Shown here piece after piece: positions 26,123-35,123 of a stretch of DNA of 64,000 bases. The notes under the pieces are model-generated. The model worked only from the letters and a program-made list of their open reading frames with translations. It did not search any database and was not told the origin of the DNA. The DNA is from Thioclava electrotropha (GTDB lineage: Bacteria; Pseudomonadota; Alphaproteobacteria; Rhodobacterales; Rhodobacteraceae). How positions within the stretch are numbered: the stretch's first letter is position 1; every line of letters begins with the position of its first letter. Location of the stretch: contig NZ_CP053562.1 of NCBI RefSeq assembly GCF_002085925.2, positions 414,001 to 478,000 on the forward strand, given 5' to 3'. The translations under genes were made by a program, and so were the position numbers.

Positions 26123-26857
26123 TCAGACTTTGCCAAGCCTGCGCAGTGTTTCCTGACGAAGGGTGTTCTGTTCATCCATCAACTTCACCGCCCGCTCGTA
26201 GGAGCGCTGGATGTCCATCATTCGGGTCATCTCGACCACCGGCTGGACATTGCTCTCCTCGACGAAGCCCTGAGCGACCTGCGTCGTGTCAGACGGGGTG
26301 AAGGCGGGGGCGCCTCCGGGCGCGGCAAAGAGGCCGCCGCCCAGACGATTGAAGCTTTGGATGTCGGGCACGGTGAACATGCCCAGCGTGCCGATGGTGC
26401 CGCTATTGGGCCCCGAGATCGTGCCGTCTCGGGAGATCGTGATCTTCTCGCCCGGCGGGATCGCGATCGGCGCGCCGCCCCGGTCGAGAACCTTGTTGCC
26501 CGTCAGCGTCACGAGATTGCCCTGCGGGTCGACGGTCAGCCGCCCGTCGCGCCCGAAAGCCGTCTGCCCCTCGGGCGTGGTATAGGCGAGCCAGCCGTCC
26601 CCGTTCAGCGCGACATCGAGCGGATTGGACGTCTTGGTCAGCGAGCCTTGGCGGTCATCGAGATAGGAGCCCTTGTCGAGCACGTAGCTCACGTCATCCT
26701 CGGGGCCCGCATTGCCCTTCGAGTTATAGCTCTCGGTCAGCGAGCGTTCGGCCTTGAAGCCTGCCGTGTTGGCGTTGGCCATGTTGTTGGCCGAAATGTC
26801 GAGGCTGCGCCACAGCGTCGAGGCGAGGGATAGAGAGACGTAATTTGAGCTATCCAT
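26123..26857 (-). CDS. flgF: Flagellar proximal rod protein FlgF
   Basis: A 244-residue rod protein. I chose the ATG at 26857 (MDSSNYVSLSLASTLWRSLDISANNMANANTAGFKAE) because the 18 residues ahead of it in the longer frame do not look like a rod protein. The C terminus has FVEESNVQPVVEMTRMMDIQRSYERAVKLMDEQN, typical of FlgF. It is the first gene of the rod and ring operon and is divergent from the TPR protein gene, with a 143-base regulatory gap. Confidence 0.94.
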   Translation of the reverse strand: MDSSNYVSLSLASTLWRSLDISANNMANANTAGFKAERSLTESYNSKGNAGPEDDVSYVLDKGSYLDDRQGSLTKTSNPLDVALNGDGWLAYTTPEGQTAFGRDGRLTVDPQGNLVTLTGNKVLDRGGAPIAIPPGEKITISRDGTISGPNSGTIGTLGMFTVPDIQSFNRLGGGLFAAPGGAPAFTPSDTTQVAQGFVEESNVQPVVEMTRMMDIQRSYERAVKLMDEQNTLRQETLRRLGKV

Positions 26858-26930
26858 GAATTTCCGTCCGCGAGAATGGATCTTGTGTCTTTGTGCTTGG
26901 ATCGCTGCCAATTTCTATTCAATAATGTTT

Positions 26931-26961
26931 GCTAATCTTGGAATAATCAATACTATTCTTT
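26931..26961 (-). promoter_or_regulatory. CAAGAWTAG elements upstream of flgF and the TPR gene
   Basis: On the minus strand this region reads AAAGAATAGTATTGATT (26961 to 26945) and then CAAGATTAGC (26940 to 26931). The 17-base element matches CAAGAATAGTACTGATT upstream of flgI at 33568-33584 in 15 of 17 positions. It probably serves one or both of the divergent genes. Confidence 0.45.
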
Positions 26962-27000
26962 AAGGCGCGAAGGAATTCTGGTGCGTTTGGGCAAGAGGTG

Positions 27001-28782
27001 ATGGAGTTGCGAGGCGGTTTTCCCTTCATGGGCGGCGTTTTGGCGCTCTGTCTTCTCAGCGGCGGTGCTGCGGCGGAGACGCTTCCCGCACCTCCCCCTT
27101 TCGATTTCGCGCAATACACGCAAGCGGGGTTCCTCGCGGATCGCGATGCGCTGGCCGCAGGCGTTGCTGCAGCCGAGCCGGGGCCGTCGCACGCCATTGC
27201 GCGGCTCGATCTTGCGGAATTCTATCTCGCCCATGTCATGCTGCCCGAGGGGCGCTCCGTGCTGGGCGACGAGATGCCCGACGGTTTGATCCCGGCAGAG
27301 CAGGCCCGCTGGCGCGCGATTGCGGCAGGGTTCAGCATCATGGAAGGGATGGGGGTGCCGACTGGCACCCTCCTGCCGAATGCCGACTGGGCGAACTGGC
27401 AGGACTATCACCTCTGGGCGGCGCTGAACGCGATCACGCAGGGCGACGCGGTGGAGCTTGAGGGCAATCTCGCGGGTGCGGCTGACCGGCTTCCAGCCTA
27501 TCCACCCGTTTTCGTTGAGGCCTGCCTGCCTGCGCTTCTGGAAGGCGCGATCGCGGTCAAGAAATGGCCGCTGGCTCAGCGGCTGAGCCGGGATTTCGAC
27601 GGCTACCCCGAGCTTAAATCGCAGCCGGTCTATAGCTTTCTTATTGGGCGGGTGGCGGAGCAATCGCATCATCCCGACAAGGCCTATGCCGCCTATCGCG
27701 AAGCGGCGAAGGGGCAGGATCGGTACGCGCAGCGGGCGCGGCTCGCATTGGTCAGCTTGGGACTTGAACATGGAGCGCTGACGCCCGACCAAGGTTTGTC
27801 GATGCTCGCCGAGGCTAACCTTGCGTGGCGCGGCGACAGGTTCGACCTGCAGGCGCTCGAGCAGCGCGCGCATCTGGGCGAGACGTCCGGCCGCGATGTG
27901 GATGCGCTGATCGCTTATGGCGAGATCCTCACCCGGTTTCCCGAGCGTCCGCAGGCGCGCGCGGCGGCGAAGGCCGCCGACAAGCTGCTAAAGGCGTTTT
28001 ATGCGAAGGGTGCGGCGGGGAAGATTTCGCTCACGGATTTTGCCGAGGGGCATCAGCGGCTGGAGGCCTATTACGAGGTCCGTCCCGATTTTCAGACCTA
28101 TGCCGAGCAATTCGCGGATCGCCTGCTGGAGCTGGGGGCTACGACTCAGGCCGCGACGGAATATCGCAAGATCCGGGAAGCTCTGAGCGCACAGCGCAAG
28201 GACAACCCCGAGGCGGTGTCGCAAGATCGGATGGCCTATCTGGCGCTGCGCGAGGCGGAGGCGCTTGCGCGCGGGGGGCAATTCGCCCGCGCCGCCAAAG
28301 TGTTGGAGACCTCCGAGCGCCCCGCCGATGCGCAGGAGCTGAACCAGTTCAACGCGCTGCAGGCCCGCGTTCTGGCCGAGGCCGGGAAGACCGATGCGGC
28401 CTTGCAGGCCAAGGTCACCTCGCACTCGGCCGATCATCTGCGGCTTCAGGCGCGGCTCCACTGGAAGAAGGGCGATTGGAAGGCGGCGACGCGGTCCTAT
28501 CGCGAGTTGTGGAAGAAGGCCCCGGACGATTTCTCCGAGACCGACGCGGTCGAATTGCTGCTGGCCGCTTACCGCTCCGGCGATCTGACCACGGCCCGCA
28601 GCGTCGCCGAGGTCTTCCCGCGTCTGGCGGGGCGTGAAGATCTCAACAAGCTCGTCGCAAGCCTTCTGGCGGAGCCCGCAAAACTCAGCCCGCTGATGGA
28701 CGCGGCTGCGCGGGACCGGCTGCGCAAGGCGGATGACGCGCTTGAGATGGTTGGGTCGGAGGCGAAGCAGGCTGGCGGGTAG
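27001..28782 (+). CDS. Exported TPR-like protein of the hook gene region (MotC-like candidate)
   Basis: A 593-residue protein with a signal peptide (GGVLALCLLSGGAAAE) followed by a nearly all-helical chain with repeated TPR-like segments, for example SHHPDKAYAAYREAAKGQDRYAQRARLALVSLGL and LHWKKGDWKAATRSYRELWKKAPDD. GTG 26998 and ATG 27001 are adjacent; AAGAGG before them supports this start. No enzymatic motif was seen. In rhizobia the periplasmic motility protein MotC is encoded in the flagellar cluster and is served by the chaperone MotE, and a motE gene is present here at 45166-45798. I suggest a MotC-like periplasmic motor factor; this is inferred from position and architecture only. Confidence 0.65.
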   Translation: MELRGGFPFMGGVLALCLLSGGAAAETLPAPPPFDFAQYTQAGFLADRDALAAGVAAAEPGPSHAIARLDLAEFYLAHVMLPEGRSVLGDEMPDGLIPAEQARWRAIAAGFSIMEGMGVPTGTLLPNADWANWQDYHLWAALNAITQGDAVELEGNLAGAADRLPAYPPVFVEACLPALLEGAIAVKKWPLAQRLSRDFDGYPELKSQPVYSFLIGRVAEQSHHPDKAYAAYREAAKGQDRYAQRARLALVSLGLEHGALTPDQGLSMLAEANLAWRGDRFDLQALEQRAHLGETSGRDVDALIAYGEILTRFPERPQARAAAKAADKLLKAFYAKGAAGKISLTDFAEGHQRLEAYYEVRPDFQTYAEQFADRLLELGATTQAATEYRKIREALSAQRKDNPEAVSQDRMAYLALREAEALARGGQFARAAKVLETSERPADAQELNQFNALQARVLAEAGKTDAALQAKVTSHSADHLRLQARLHWKKGDWKAATRSYRELWKKAPDDFSETDAVELLLAAYRSGDLTTARSVAEVFPRLAGREDLNKLVASLLAEPAKLSPLMDAAARDRLRKADDALEMVGSEAKQAGG

Positions 28783-28840
28783 ATATCTTTGCTATGCATT
28801 ACTCCTCACCAACATCGTCAAAGACAAAACGCAGATATTT

Positions 28841-28881
28841 TTAACTCCAGTTAAACATCGATCGCATATCTCCAAGATAGG
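28841..28881 (+). promoter_or_regulatory. Candidate regulatory sites upstream of flgE
   Basis: TTAACTCCAGTTAA at 28841-28854 holds two CtrA-type half-sites with a six-base spacer, one base short of consensus. CAAGATAGG at 28873-28881 resembles the CAAGAWTAG element seen at other flagellar promoters with one base missing. The flgE start is at 28916. Confidence 0.35.
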
Positions 28882-28915
28882 ACCCCCTTCTCTTCGGACA
28901 TGAGAGGATAAAACC

Positions 28916-30214
28916 ATGAGTATTTCGAGCGCGATGCAGACCGGCGTGAGCGGCCTGAACGCAAACTCCGTCGCCGTTGGCGAAATTTCCGAGAATATCG
29001 CGAATGCGAATACCACGGGCTACAAGCGCAGCTTCGCCCAGATGGTGACCATGACGCCGAGCGGCGGGCTCGATGCGCCCTCGGGCGTCAATGCTGTCGT
29101 TTCCTCCGACGTGACGAACGGGGGCGCGGTGATCCCCACCAGTTCCGCAACCGATTTCGCGGTGAACGGGAACGGGTTCTTCGTTGTGTCTGGCAGAGCC
29201 AATACGAGCGTCGAATCCGATTACGTCCTGACGCGCGCCGGGTCGTTCAAGCCCGACGAGAATGGCGACCTTGTCAATTCGGCAGGCTATTTCCTTTCGG
29301 GCTACCCCTATACCGACGGCACGCTCGGCTCGATCGACGGCAACAGCTTCAATGGGCTGAAGACGGTGAACGTGACCGATGCGACGCTGAGCGCGAAGGC
29401 GACGACCACGGTCAGCGTGCAAGGCAATCTGCCTTCGCAGGAAACCGGAAACGCGACGCCGGGCGCACCCTTCACCTCGTCCTCGCAATATTTCACGCCG
29501 CTCGGTGCGGCGAAGCGGCTCGAATATTCCTGGCAGCCGACTGCGACCCAGAACCAGTGGGACGTGACCGTGTCCGATGGCGACGGCGTTCCCTACGGTC
29601 AGGTCACGGTCGATTTCGCCGCCAGCGGGCCCAATGCGGGCGCCCCGGTCAGCTATTCCGGCGTGACCAATCTCGCCACGGCCCCCGGTGCCTTCTCGAT
29701 GGACACGACCACGGGCGTCATGAGCCTGACGATGAATGACGGTGGTACGACCCAGCCGATCGACGTCGGGCTCGGTGCGCTGAACAGCTTCGACGGGATG
29801 ACCCAGTTCGCCGGCGATTTCACCCCGCAGAAATTCGACACGGACGGCTCGTCCGCCGGCGCGCTGACCCGGATGGAGGTCGATGATACCGGCACGATGT
29901 ACGGGATCTTCGATAACGGCCAGCGACAGGCGCTCTACAAGATTCCGCTCGCCCATGTGGCGAACCCGAACGGGATGCAGGAGGTCGACGGCGACGCCTA
30001 TCGGCTGACCCGCAACAGCGGTGACTTCACGATCCACAAGGCGAACGAGGGCCCGGTGGGCACGATTTCCTCGGGGACGCTTGAAGGGTCGAATGTCGAT
30101 ATCGCGCAGGAATTGAGCGATCTGATCCGCACCCAGCGGGCCTATTCCACCAACGCGAAGATCGTCACCACTATGGACGAGATGCTCGACGAGACCACGC
30201 GTCTGAAACGCTGA
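28916..30214 (+). CDS. flgE: Flagellar hook protein FlgE
   Basis: A 432-residue hook protein. The N terminus MSISSAMQTGVSGLNANSVAVGEISENIANANTTGYKRSF and the C-terminal GTLEGSNVDIAQELSDLIRTQRAYSTNAKIVTTMDEMLDETTRLKR are standard axial-protein helices. The middle holds hook domains of about 300 residues. FlgE polymerises into the universal joint between rod and filament. It is first in an operon with flgK and flgL. Confidence 0.95.
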   Translation: MSISSAMQTGVSGLNANSVAVGEISENIANANTTGYKRSFAQMVTMTPSGGLDAPSGVNAVVSSDVTNGGAVIPTSSATDFAVNGNGFFVVSGRANTSVESDYVLTRAGSFKPDENGDLVNSAGYFLSGYPYTDGTLGSIDGNSFNGLKTVNVTDATLSAKATTTVSVQGNLPSQETGNATPGAPFTSSSQYFTPLGAAKRLEYSWQPTATQNQWDVTVSDGDGVPYGQVTVDFAASGPNAGAPVSYSGVTNLATAPGAFSMDTTTGVMSLTMNDGGTTQPIDVGLGALNSFDGMTQFAGDFTPQKFDTDGSSAGALTRMEVDDTGTMYGIFDNGQRQALYKIPLAHVANPNGMQEVDGDAYRLTRNSGDFTIHKANEGPVGTISSGTLEGSNVDIAQELSDLIRTQRAYSTNAKIVTTMDEMLDETTRLKR

Positions 30215-30241
30215 TCGCCACGCTGAGAACGGAGTAAACCC

Positions 30242-31654
30242 ATGAGCCTGACGGGCGCCCTCCAGGCGAGCACGAGCGGTCTGCGCACGGCGCAGATGCA
30301 ATCGGAAGCGACCTCGCGCAACATCGCGAATGCGAGTACCGAGGGCTATGTGCGCAAGGAGTTGCCGCAGGTCACGACCGCGGGCGGCCTGGTGCAAACC
30401 GGCGAGGCGCGGCGCGAAGTCGACGCCTCGCTCAACCGCATGTATCGGCAGCATTCCTCGGCGATGGCGCGCGAGCAGGCGATCTACGAGGCGGTGGGCG
30501 AATATACCGCGACCCTCGGCCAGCCGGGCGATGGCCTCTCGCCTGCGGATCGCCTGACCGATCTGCGCAGTTCGATGATCGCGCTGGTGAACAACCCCGG
30601 CAGTAACGCGGCGCAAAACGGCGTGGCGTCCTCCGCGCAGGAGATGGTGACCTCGCTGAACCAAAGCAGCGACATGCTCGCGCGGGTCGGTGGCGAGGTC
30701 GATATGGAGATCAAATACGACGTCTCCGATTTCAACGAGACGCTGCACAAGATCACCTCGCTCAACAAGCAAATCTCGGACGCGCCGCCCGGCTCGCTCG
30801 GCGCAGCCGATCTGGGAGATCAGATGGATGTGCTGGTGGAAAACGCGTCGAAGCTGATCGACATGCAGGTGCGCCGTTCCACCGATGGGCGGGCCACGCT
30901 CTACACGGCTGGCGGGACGCCTCTCGTCGACGGCGATCAGGCCAGCTACATCACCTATGATCAGGTGGCTGGAAAGCTGTTCGCGGGCAAGACGGAGATC
31001 ACCCCGGACTCCACCGACGCGCGCGGCTTCCAGAATGGCAGTCTCGCCGGTCTGTTCGCGGTGAAGAAAGACGTTCTGCCGCGCTTCCAGCTTCAGCTCG
31101 ATGAGATGGCACGGGGGCTCGTGCAGGGGTTCGAGGGGGCCGATGCCTCGCTCGCGCCGGGGCAGGCGGGGCTCTTCACCGATGCAGGCGCGGCTTTCGA
31201 CCCGGCCAAGCTCGAAGGGTTGGCGGGGCGGATTTCGGTCAATGCCGCGGTGGACCCGGCGCAGGGTGGCCAGCTATCGCGCCTGCGCGACGGGATCGGC
31301 GCCACCACGCCGGGTGCCGCAGGCGACTCGACCCAGATCGAAGCCTTCGTTTCGATGTTCGACGATCCGCTTTCGGCGGACCCGGGAACGGGGCTGGAGA
31401 CGTCGCTGTCGCTGCGCGATTACGGCAGCAACATGATCTCGGCGCAGGAATTCGAGGGCACCCGTGCTCAGGAACGGTTCGCCGCCGCGCGCACCGCCGC
31501 CGAGACGGTGAACGGCACGCGCCAGGGCATTCAGGGCGTGAACATCGACGATGAGATGCAGAAGCTGATAACGATTCAGCAAAGCTATGCCGCAAATTCG
31601 AAGATGATGACTGCCGTCATGAAGATGATGGACACGTTGCTTGAAGCCGTCTGA
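30242..31654 (+). CDS. flgK: Flagellar hook-associated protein 1, FlgK
   Basis: A 470-residue junction protein. It starts MSLTGALQASTSGLRTAQMQSEATSRNIANASTEGYVRKE and ends with QGIQGVNIDDEMQKLITIQQSYAANSKMMTAVMKMMDTLLEAV, both typical of FlgK. It links hook and filament. It lies 27 bases after flgE and 12 bases before flgL, with GGAG ahead of the start. Confidence 0.95.
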   Translation: MSLTGALQASTSGLRTAQMQSEATSRNIANASTEGYVRKELPQVTTAGGLVQTGEARREVDASLNRMYRQHSSAMAREQAIYEAVGEYTATLGQPGDGLSPADRLTDLRSSMIALVNNPGSNAAQNGVASSAQEMVTSLNQSSDMLARVGGEVDMEIKYDVSDFNETLHKITSLNKQISDAPPGSLGAADLGDQMDVLVENASKLIDMQVRRSTDGRATLYTAGGTPLVDGDQASYITYDQVAGKLFAGKTEITPDSTDARGFQNGSLAGLFAVKKDVLPRFQLQLDEMARGLVQGFEGADASLAPGQAGLFTDAGAAFDPAKLEGLAGRISVNAAVDPAQGGQLSRLRDGIGATTPGAAGDSTQIEAFVSMFDDPLSADPGTGLETSLSLRDYGSNMISAQEFEGTRAQERFAAARTAAETVNGTRQGIQGVNIDDEMQKLITIQQSYAANSKMMTAVMKMMDTLLEAV

Positions 31655-31666
31655 GGAGACTGAACG

Positions 31667-32734
31667 ATGATCCCCCTAATCCGGAATTCGCTGTCGACCT
31701 TGCAGATGAGCGTGATCTCGCGGCGGTCGGTCAGCCGCACCACGGCAGAGCTGCAACGGACGAGCGACGAGGTCGCGACCGGACGCAAATCTGATGTCTA
31801 TGCGGATATGGGGGCGAAATCGGCCTTCGTGCTCGCGCTGGAAGATCGCGCGACGACCAATTCGCATTTCATTACCTCGAACAAGCTCCTCGGGAGCAAG
31901 CTGGATATGATCGCATCCAGCGCGTCTACGGCGCGCGGGGCCGCGCAGGATGTGCTCGGGCTCGCCGTCGGCAACCTCGAGCGCCCCGGCGCCTCGGCAG
32001 CGACCCTGCAGCAAAGCGCGCGCGCCGCCCTCGACACCATCATGACGACCCTGAACATTTCGCTCGATGGAGAGCATCTGTTCTCCGGGGTGGCCTCGGA
32101 CGAGGCTGCGCTGCGGGGCTATGACGTGGCGAACGGTGCGACGGGCCTCTCGGCGGGGGATGTCCTGTCGGGGATCGTGGGCAGCGGCCCCGCAGATGCG
32201 ACCCAGGCCGCGGCGATGCTGTCGCAGATCGGCAGCGTGTTCGACGACACCAATGCCGATCCGGCCAAACGCTACAGCTCGACCTTCTTCCAGGGGGACG
32301 CGACAGCCGGGACGCCGCGCAAAACGGCGCTGATCGGGGATGGCGAGACGCTCGATTACGGGATGCAGGCGGACGATCCCGAGTTCCGCAACCTGATCAA
32401 GGGGCTTGCGCTGTTCGCCTCGACCGACGTGTCGAAGATCAAGGATCCGGGCGCATATAAAAGCTGGATAGCCGCCGGCGTCAAAGCGCTGAGCGATGGC
32501 GTCGAAGGGCTGCGCAACTCCGAGACCGCGCTGGGTGCGAAGCAGAAGCGGCTCGACATCAAACTCACGCAGCAGCAATCGATGGATTCGGTACTGAATA
32601 GCCGCCTGTCGGATTACGTCTCGGTCGATCCCTATGAGGCCGCGACCCGGATGACCGCGCTCCAGACGCAACTCAGCGCGAGCTACAGCGTAGCCGCGCA
32701 GATGTCGAAGCTGTCGATCCTGAATTATCTCTGA
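31667..32734 (+). CDS. flgL: Flagellar hook-associated protein 3, FlgL
   Basis: A 355-residue flagellin-like junction protein. The N terminus IRNSLSTLQMSVISRRSVSRTTAELQRTSDEVATGRK and C terminus YEAATRMTALQTQLSASYSVAAQMSKLSILNYL are typical of the family. FlgL forms the layer between FlgK and the filament. A perfect hairpin directly after the stop is shared with the convergent regulator gene. Confidence 0.93.
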   Translation: MIPLIRNSLSTLQMSVISRRSVSRTTAELQRTSDEVATGRKSDVYADMGAKSAFVLALEDRATTNSHFITSNKLLGSKLDMIASSASTARGAAQDVLGLAVGNLERPGASAATLQQSARAALDTIMTTLNISLDGEHLFSGVASDEAALRGYDVANGATGLSAGDVLSGIVGSGPADATQAAAMLSQIGSVFDDTNADPAKRYSSTFFQGDATAGTPRKTALIGDGETLDYGMQADDPEFRNLIKGLALFASTDVSKIKDPGAYKSWIAAGVKALSDGVEGLRNSETALGAKQKRLDIKLTQQQSMDSVLNSRLSDYVSVDPYEAATRMTALQTQLSASYSVAAQMSKLSILNYL

Positions 32735-32756
32735 GCCGCGCGTTTATCGCGCGGCT
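32734..32756. terminator. Hairpin between flgL and the FtcR-like gene
   Basis: A perfect nine-base stem AGCCGCGCG / CGCGCGGCT with the loop TTTAT lies between the two convergent genes and overlaps the stop codon of the minus-strand gene. There is no long T tract, so it may be an attenuating or Rho-assisted end. Confidence 0.55.
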
Positions 32757-33496
32757 ACCGTGCCCCGCGCGTCGGTTTGCTCATACGCTGCGAGCTTCAC
32801 ATCTCTCGTGCTTTCCAGCTCACTGAACTTGTAGCCACGACCGTAGACCGTCTCGATATATTGGTGGCCGCTATCGGCCGCATCGGCGATCTTCTTGCGC
32901 AGCTTGCAGATATAGACGTCGATGACCTTGTCGAAGGGCTGGTCGTCGCTCATCCCGTAGACCGCGTCATAGATCGCGCCTTTCGCAATCACCTTGTTCG
33001 CGTTCAGTGCCAAGTGCTGGAAGATCGCATGTTCGCGGTTCGAAAGTTTCAGCCGTGCGCCGGAGACCAGCGGGTCGCGACCGTCGAAGAAAGCGGTGAT
33101 CTCGCCGACGCTGATGCTCTCGGCGGCGTGGCCATAGGAGCGCCGGATGATCGAGTTGATCCGCGACAGCGCTTCGATCCCCTTGATCGGGCTCACCATG
33201 ACGTCGTCGGCCCCGGCATCGAGTGCTTCCGAGGCATCGCGCGAGTTCTTGAAGTCGCGCATTACCAGAACCGGGTTGCGGCAGCCGCAGCTACGGATGG
33301 CCCGGATGTAGTCAGTCACTTCCGGGCAGTCGCCGATCAGGATCGCCCGCGTGTCGACGCCCTTCTGGTTCAGCGTACTGAGATCGGACGCGAAGAAGGA
33401 TGCGGGGACGAGGACGGGTTGCAGCCCAACGCTCTCCAGCTCGCTGAGCAGGCCGCGAACGCGGCCATCGCGAGGCTCAAAGACGTAAATATTCAT
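32744..33496 (-). CDS. ftcR: FtcR/Rem-like flagellar transcriptional regulator
   Basis: A 250-residue OmpR-type protein. I chose the ATG at 33496 (MNIYVFEPRDGRVRGLLSELESVG) because GGAGG lies seven bases before it. The receiver-like domain is at about residues 1-115 and the winged helix at about 135-235 (LKLSNREHAIFQHLALNANKVIAKGAIYDAVYGM, then KVIDVYICKLRKKI, YIETVYGRGYKF). FtcR of Brucella and Rem of Sinorhizobium are orphan CtrA-like activators encoded within flagellar clusters, and this protein has the same architecture and context. The receiver is atypical: the conserved Lys before Pro is Ser in MVSPIKG, although Asp56 (LIGDCPEV) could be the acceptor. It is divergent from flgI and convergent with flgL. 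Confidence 0.75.
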   Translation of the reverse strand: MNIYVFEPRDGRVRGLLSELESVGLQPVLVPASFFASDLSTLNQKGVDTRAILIGDCPEVTDYIRAIRSCGCRNPVLVMRDFKNSRDASEALDAGADDVMVSPIKGIEALSRINSIIRRSYGHAAESISVGEITAFFDGRDPLVSGARLKLSNREHAIFQHLALNANKVIAKGAIYDAVYGMSDDQPFDKVIDVYICKLRKKIADAADSGHQYIETVYGRGYKFSELESTRDVKLAAYEQTDARGTVAAR

Positions 33497-33567
33497 GCAG
33501 GCCTCCATCCCGGGCAAGTTTCTCGCACAAGCGGCAAGATCACGCTAAGTTGCCACAAAGGATTAGT

Positions 33568-33584
33568 CAAGAATAGTACTGATT
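33568..33584 (+). promoter_or_regulatory. CAAGAWTAG element between ftcR and flgI
   Basis: CAAGAATAGTACTGATT sits in the middle of the 152-base gap between divergent ftcR and flgI. A near-identical 17-mer occurs upstream of flgF. It is a candidate binding or promoter site for the flagellar operons. Confidence 0.45.
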
Positions 33585-33648
33585 TATATTGGACACTATT
33601 TATGTTTTGCTTTAATTTGGCGGAATGTGCTGGTGATGTGAGGAAACT

Positions 33649-34806
33649 ATGCTTGCTTCTTTGCGCCGAAAAGGTAATCGGGCGTCGTTTTCTCGCGCCG
33701 GGGTTCGTGGGGCGCTCGTCGCGCTCTCCGTCATTGCAGGGACGCTCTGCGCGATCCCGGCCGCCGCACAGGTTCGCATCAAGGATATCGCCAGTTTCGA
33801 GGGCGTGCGTGAGAACCAGCTCGTGGGCTACGGTCTCGTGGTCGGTCTGAACGGGACCGGCGACACCCTCAACGGCAGCCCCTTCACCAAGAAGTCGATC
33901 GAGGGGATGCTCGAACGGCTCGGCGTCGGCAACCTCTCCGGCGATGCGATCAAGACGAAGAACACAGCCGCGGTGATGGTGACGGCAAAATTGCCTCCCT
34001 TCGCCCGCCGCGGCTCGACGATCGACGTGACGATCTCTTCGCTCGGCAATGCGGACAGTCTGCGCGGTGGCACGCTGATCGTGACGCCGCTCGTCGGGGC
34101 GGATGGCGAGATCTATGCGGTGGGGCAGGGGCCGATCTCGGTCGCGGGCTATAGCGCGAAGGGCAATGCGGCGAGCATCGTGGATGGAGTGCCGACCGTC
34201 GCGCGGATGGAGAACGGCGCCATCGTCGAGAAGGAAATCGCATTCGAATTGAACTCGATGAATTCCGTGCGCCTGTCCCTGCGCGAGCCCGATTTCACGA
34301 CCGCCTCACGGGTGGCGGGCGTGATCAACGACAAGCTTGGCCACAACACTGCACAGATGCTCGACCCCTCCACCATCGAGGTGCAGGCGAAGGGCAAATA
34401 TGGTGTGCCGGAGCTTTTGGCGATGATCGAAAACCTGCCCGTCACGCCCGACTCCGTCGCCAAGGTGGTGGTCGACGAGAAATCCGGGACCATCGTGATC
34501 GGCTCGAATGTGCGGATCGATCAGGTCGCGATCAGTCAGGGCGGTCTGACCGTGAAGGTCAAGGAAAGCTACGCGGTCAGCCAGCCGAAGCCGATCTCCA
34601 TCGGGGAGACTGTCGTGGTGCCCGAAACGGATGTGCAGGTCGAAGAGAGAAACACTCAGTTCAGCGTGCTCCAGGGGGGCGATGTCAGCCTTCAGGACCT
34701 CGTGGACGGCCTCAATGCGATTGGCGTGGGCGCCCGGCAGACGATCTCGATCCTGCAGGCGATCAAGGCCGCGGGTGCGCTTCATGCCGATCTGGAGATT
34801 ATCTGA
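33649..34806 (+). CDS. flgI: Flagellar P-ring protein FlgI
   Basis: A 385-residue exported protein with a long N-terminal signal (GVRGALVALSVIAGTLCAIPAAAQ, cleaved near residue 42). FlgI motifs include VRIKDIASFEGVRENQLVGYGLVVGLNGTGDTL and LVDGLNAIGVGARQTISILQAIKAAGALHADLEII. It forms the periplasmic P ring, assembled with FlgA. It overlaps the flgJ-like start by one base and leads the operon flgI-flgJ-flgN-like. Confidence 0.95.
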   Translation: MLASLRRKGNRASFSRAGVRGALVALSVIAGTLCAIPAAAQVRIKDIASFEGVRENQLVGYGLVVGLNGTGDTLNGSPFTKKSIEGMLERLGVGNLSGDAIKTKNTAAVMVTAKLPPFARRGSTIDVTISSLGNADSLRGGTLIVTPLVGADGEIYAVGQGPISVAGYSAKGNAASIVDGVPTVARMENGAIVEKEIAFELNSMNSVRLSLREPDFTTASRVAGVINDKLGHNTAQMLDPSTIEVQAKGKYGVPELLAMIENLPVTPDSVAKVVVDEKSGTIVIGSNVRIDQVAISQGGLTVKVKESYAVSQPKPISIGETVVVPETDVQVEERNTQFSVLQGGDVSLQDLVDGLNAIGVGARQTISILQAIKAAGALHADLEII

Positions 34807-35123
34807 TGAACCCGGTCGATCCGTCGAAGCCGTCGCTCTCGGCTGCGTCGCTCAAGGCGCCTGCTGCCTCTGGTGCGAAGTCGCAGGATGCGAAGGAGAT
34901 CGCCAAGAATTTCGAGGCGACCTTCCTGCAGCAGGCCGTGGGCGAGATGATGAAGACCGTGAAGATGGGTGGGCTGGATGGCGGCCACGCCGAGGAGATG
35001 TGGAAATCTTTCCTCGCACGCGGCATCGCCGACGAGATCGCCGCCTCCGGCCGGACCGGGATCGCGCAAAGCGTCGAACGAATGATCGGCGCCTACAACT
35101 CGAACGGAGAAGACCATGGCTGA
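34806..35123 (+). CDS. flgJ: Rod-binding protein FlgJ-like, without muramidase domain
   Basis: A 105-residue protein that corresponds to the N-terminal rod-binding domain of FlgJ only: KEIAKNFEATFLQQAVGEMMKTVKMGGLDGGHAEEMWKSFLARGIADEIAASG. The C-terminal peptidoglycan hydrolase domain of enterobacterial FlgJ is absent, as usual in alphaproteobacteria. A separate SLT enzyme (49860-50675) probably opens the wall for the rod. It overlaps the next gene by eight bases. Confidence 0.88.
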   Translation: MNPVDPSKPSLSAASLKAPAASGAKSQDAKEIAKNFEATFLQQAVGEMMKTVKMGGLDGGHAEEMWKSFLARGIADEIAASGRTGIAQSVERMIGAYNSNGEDHG

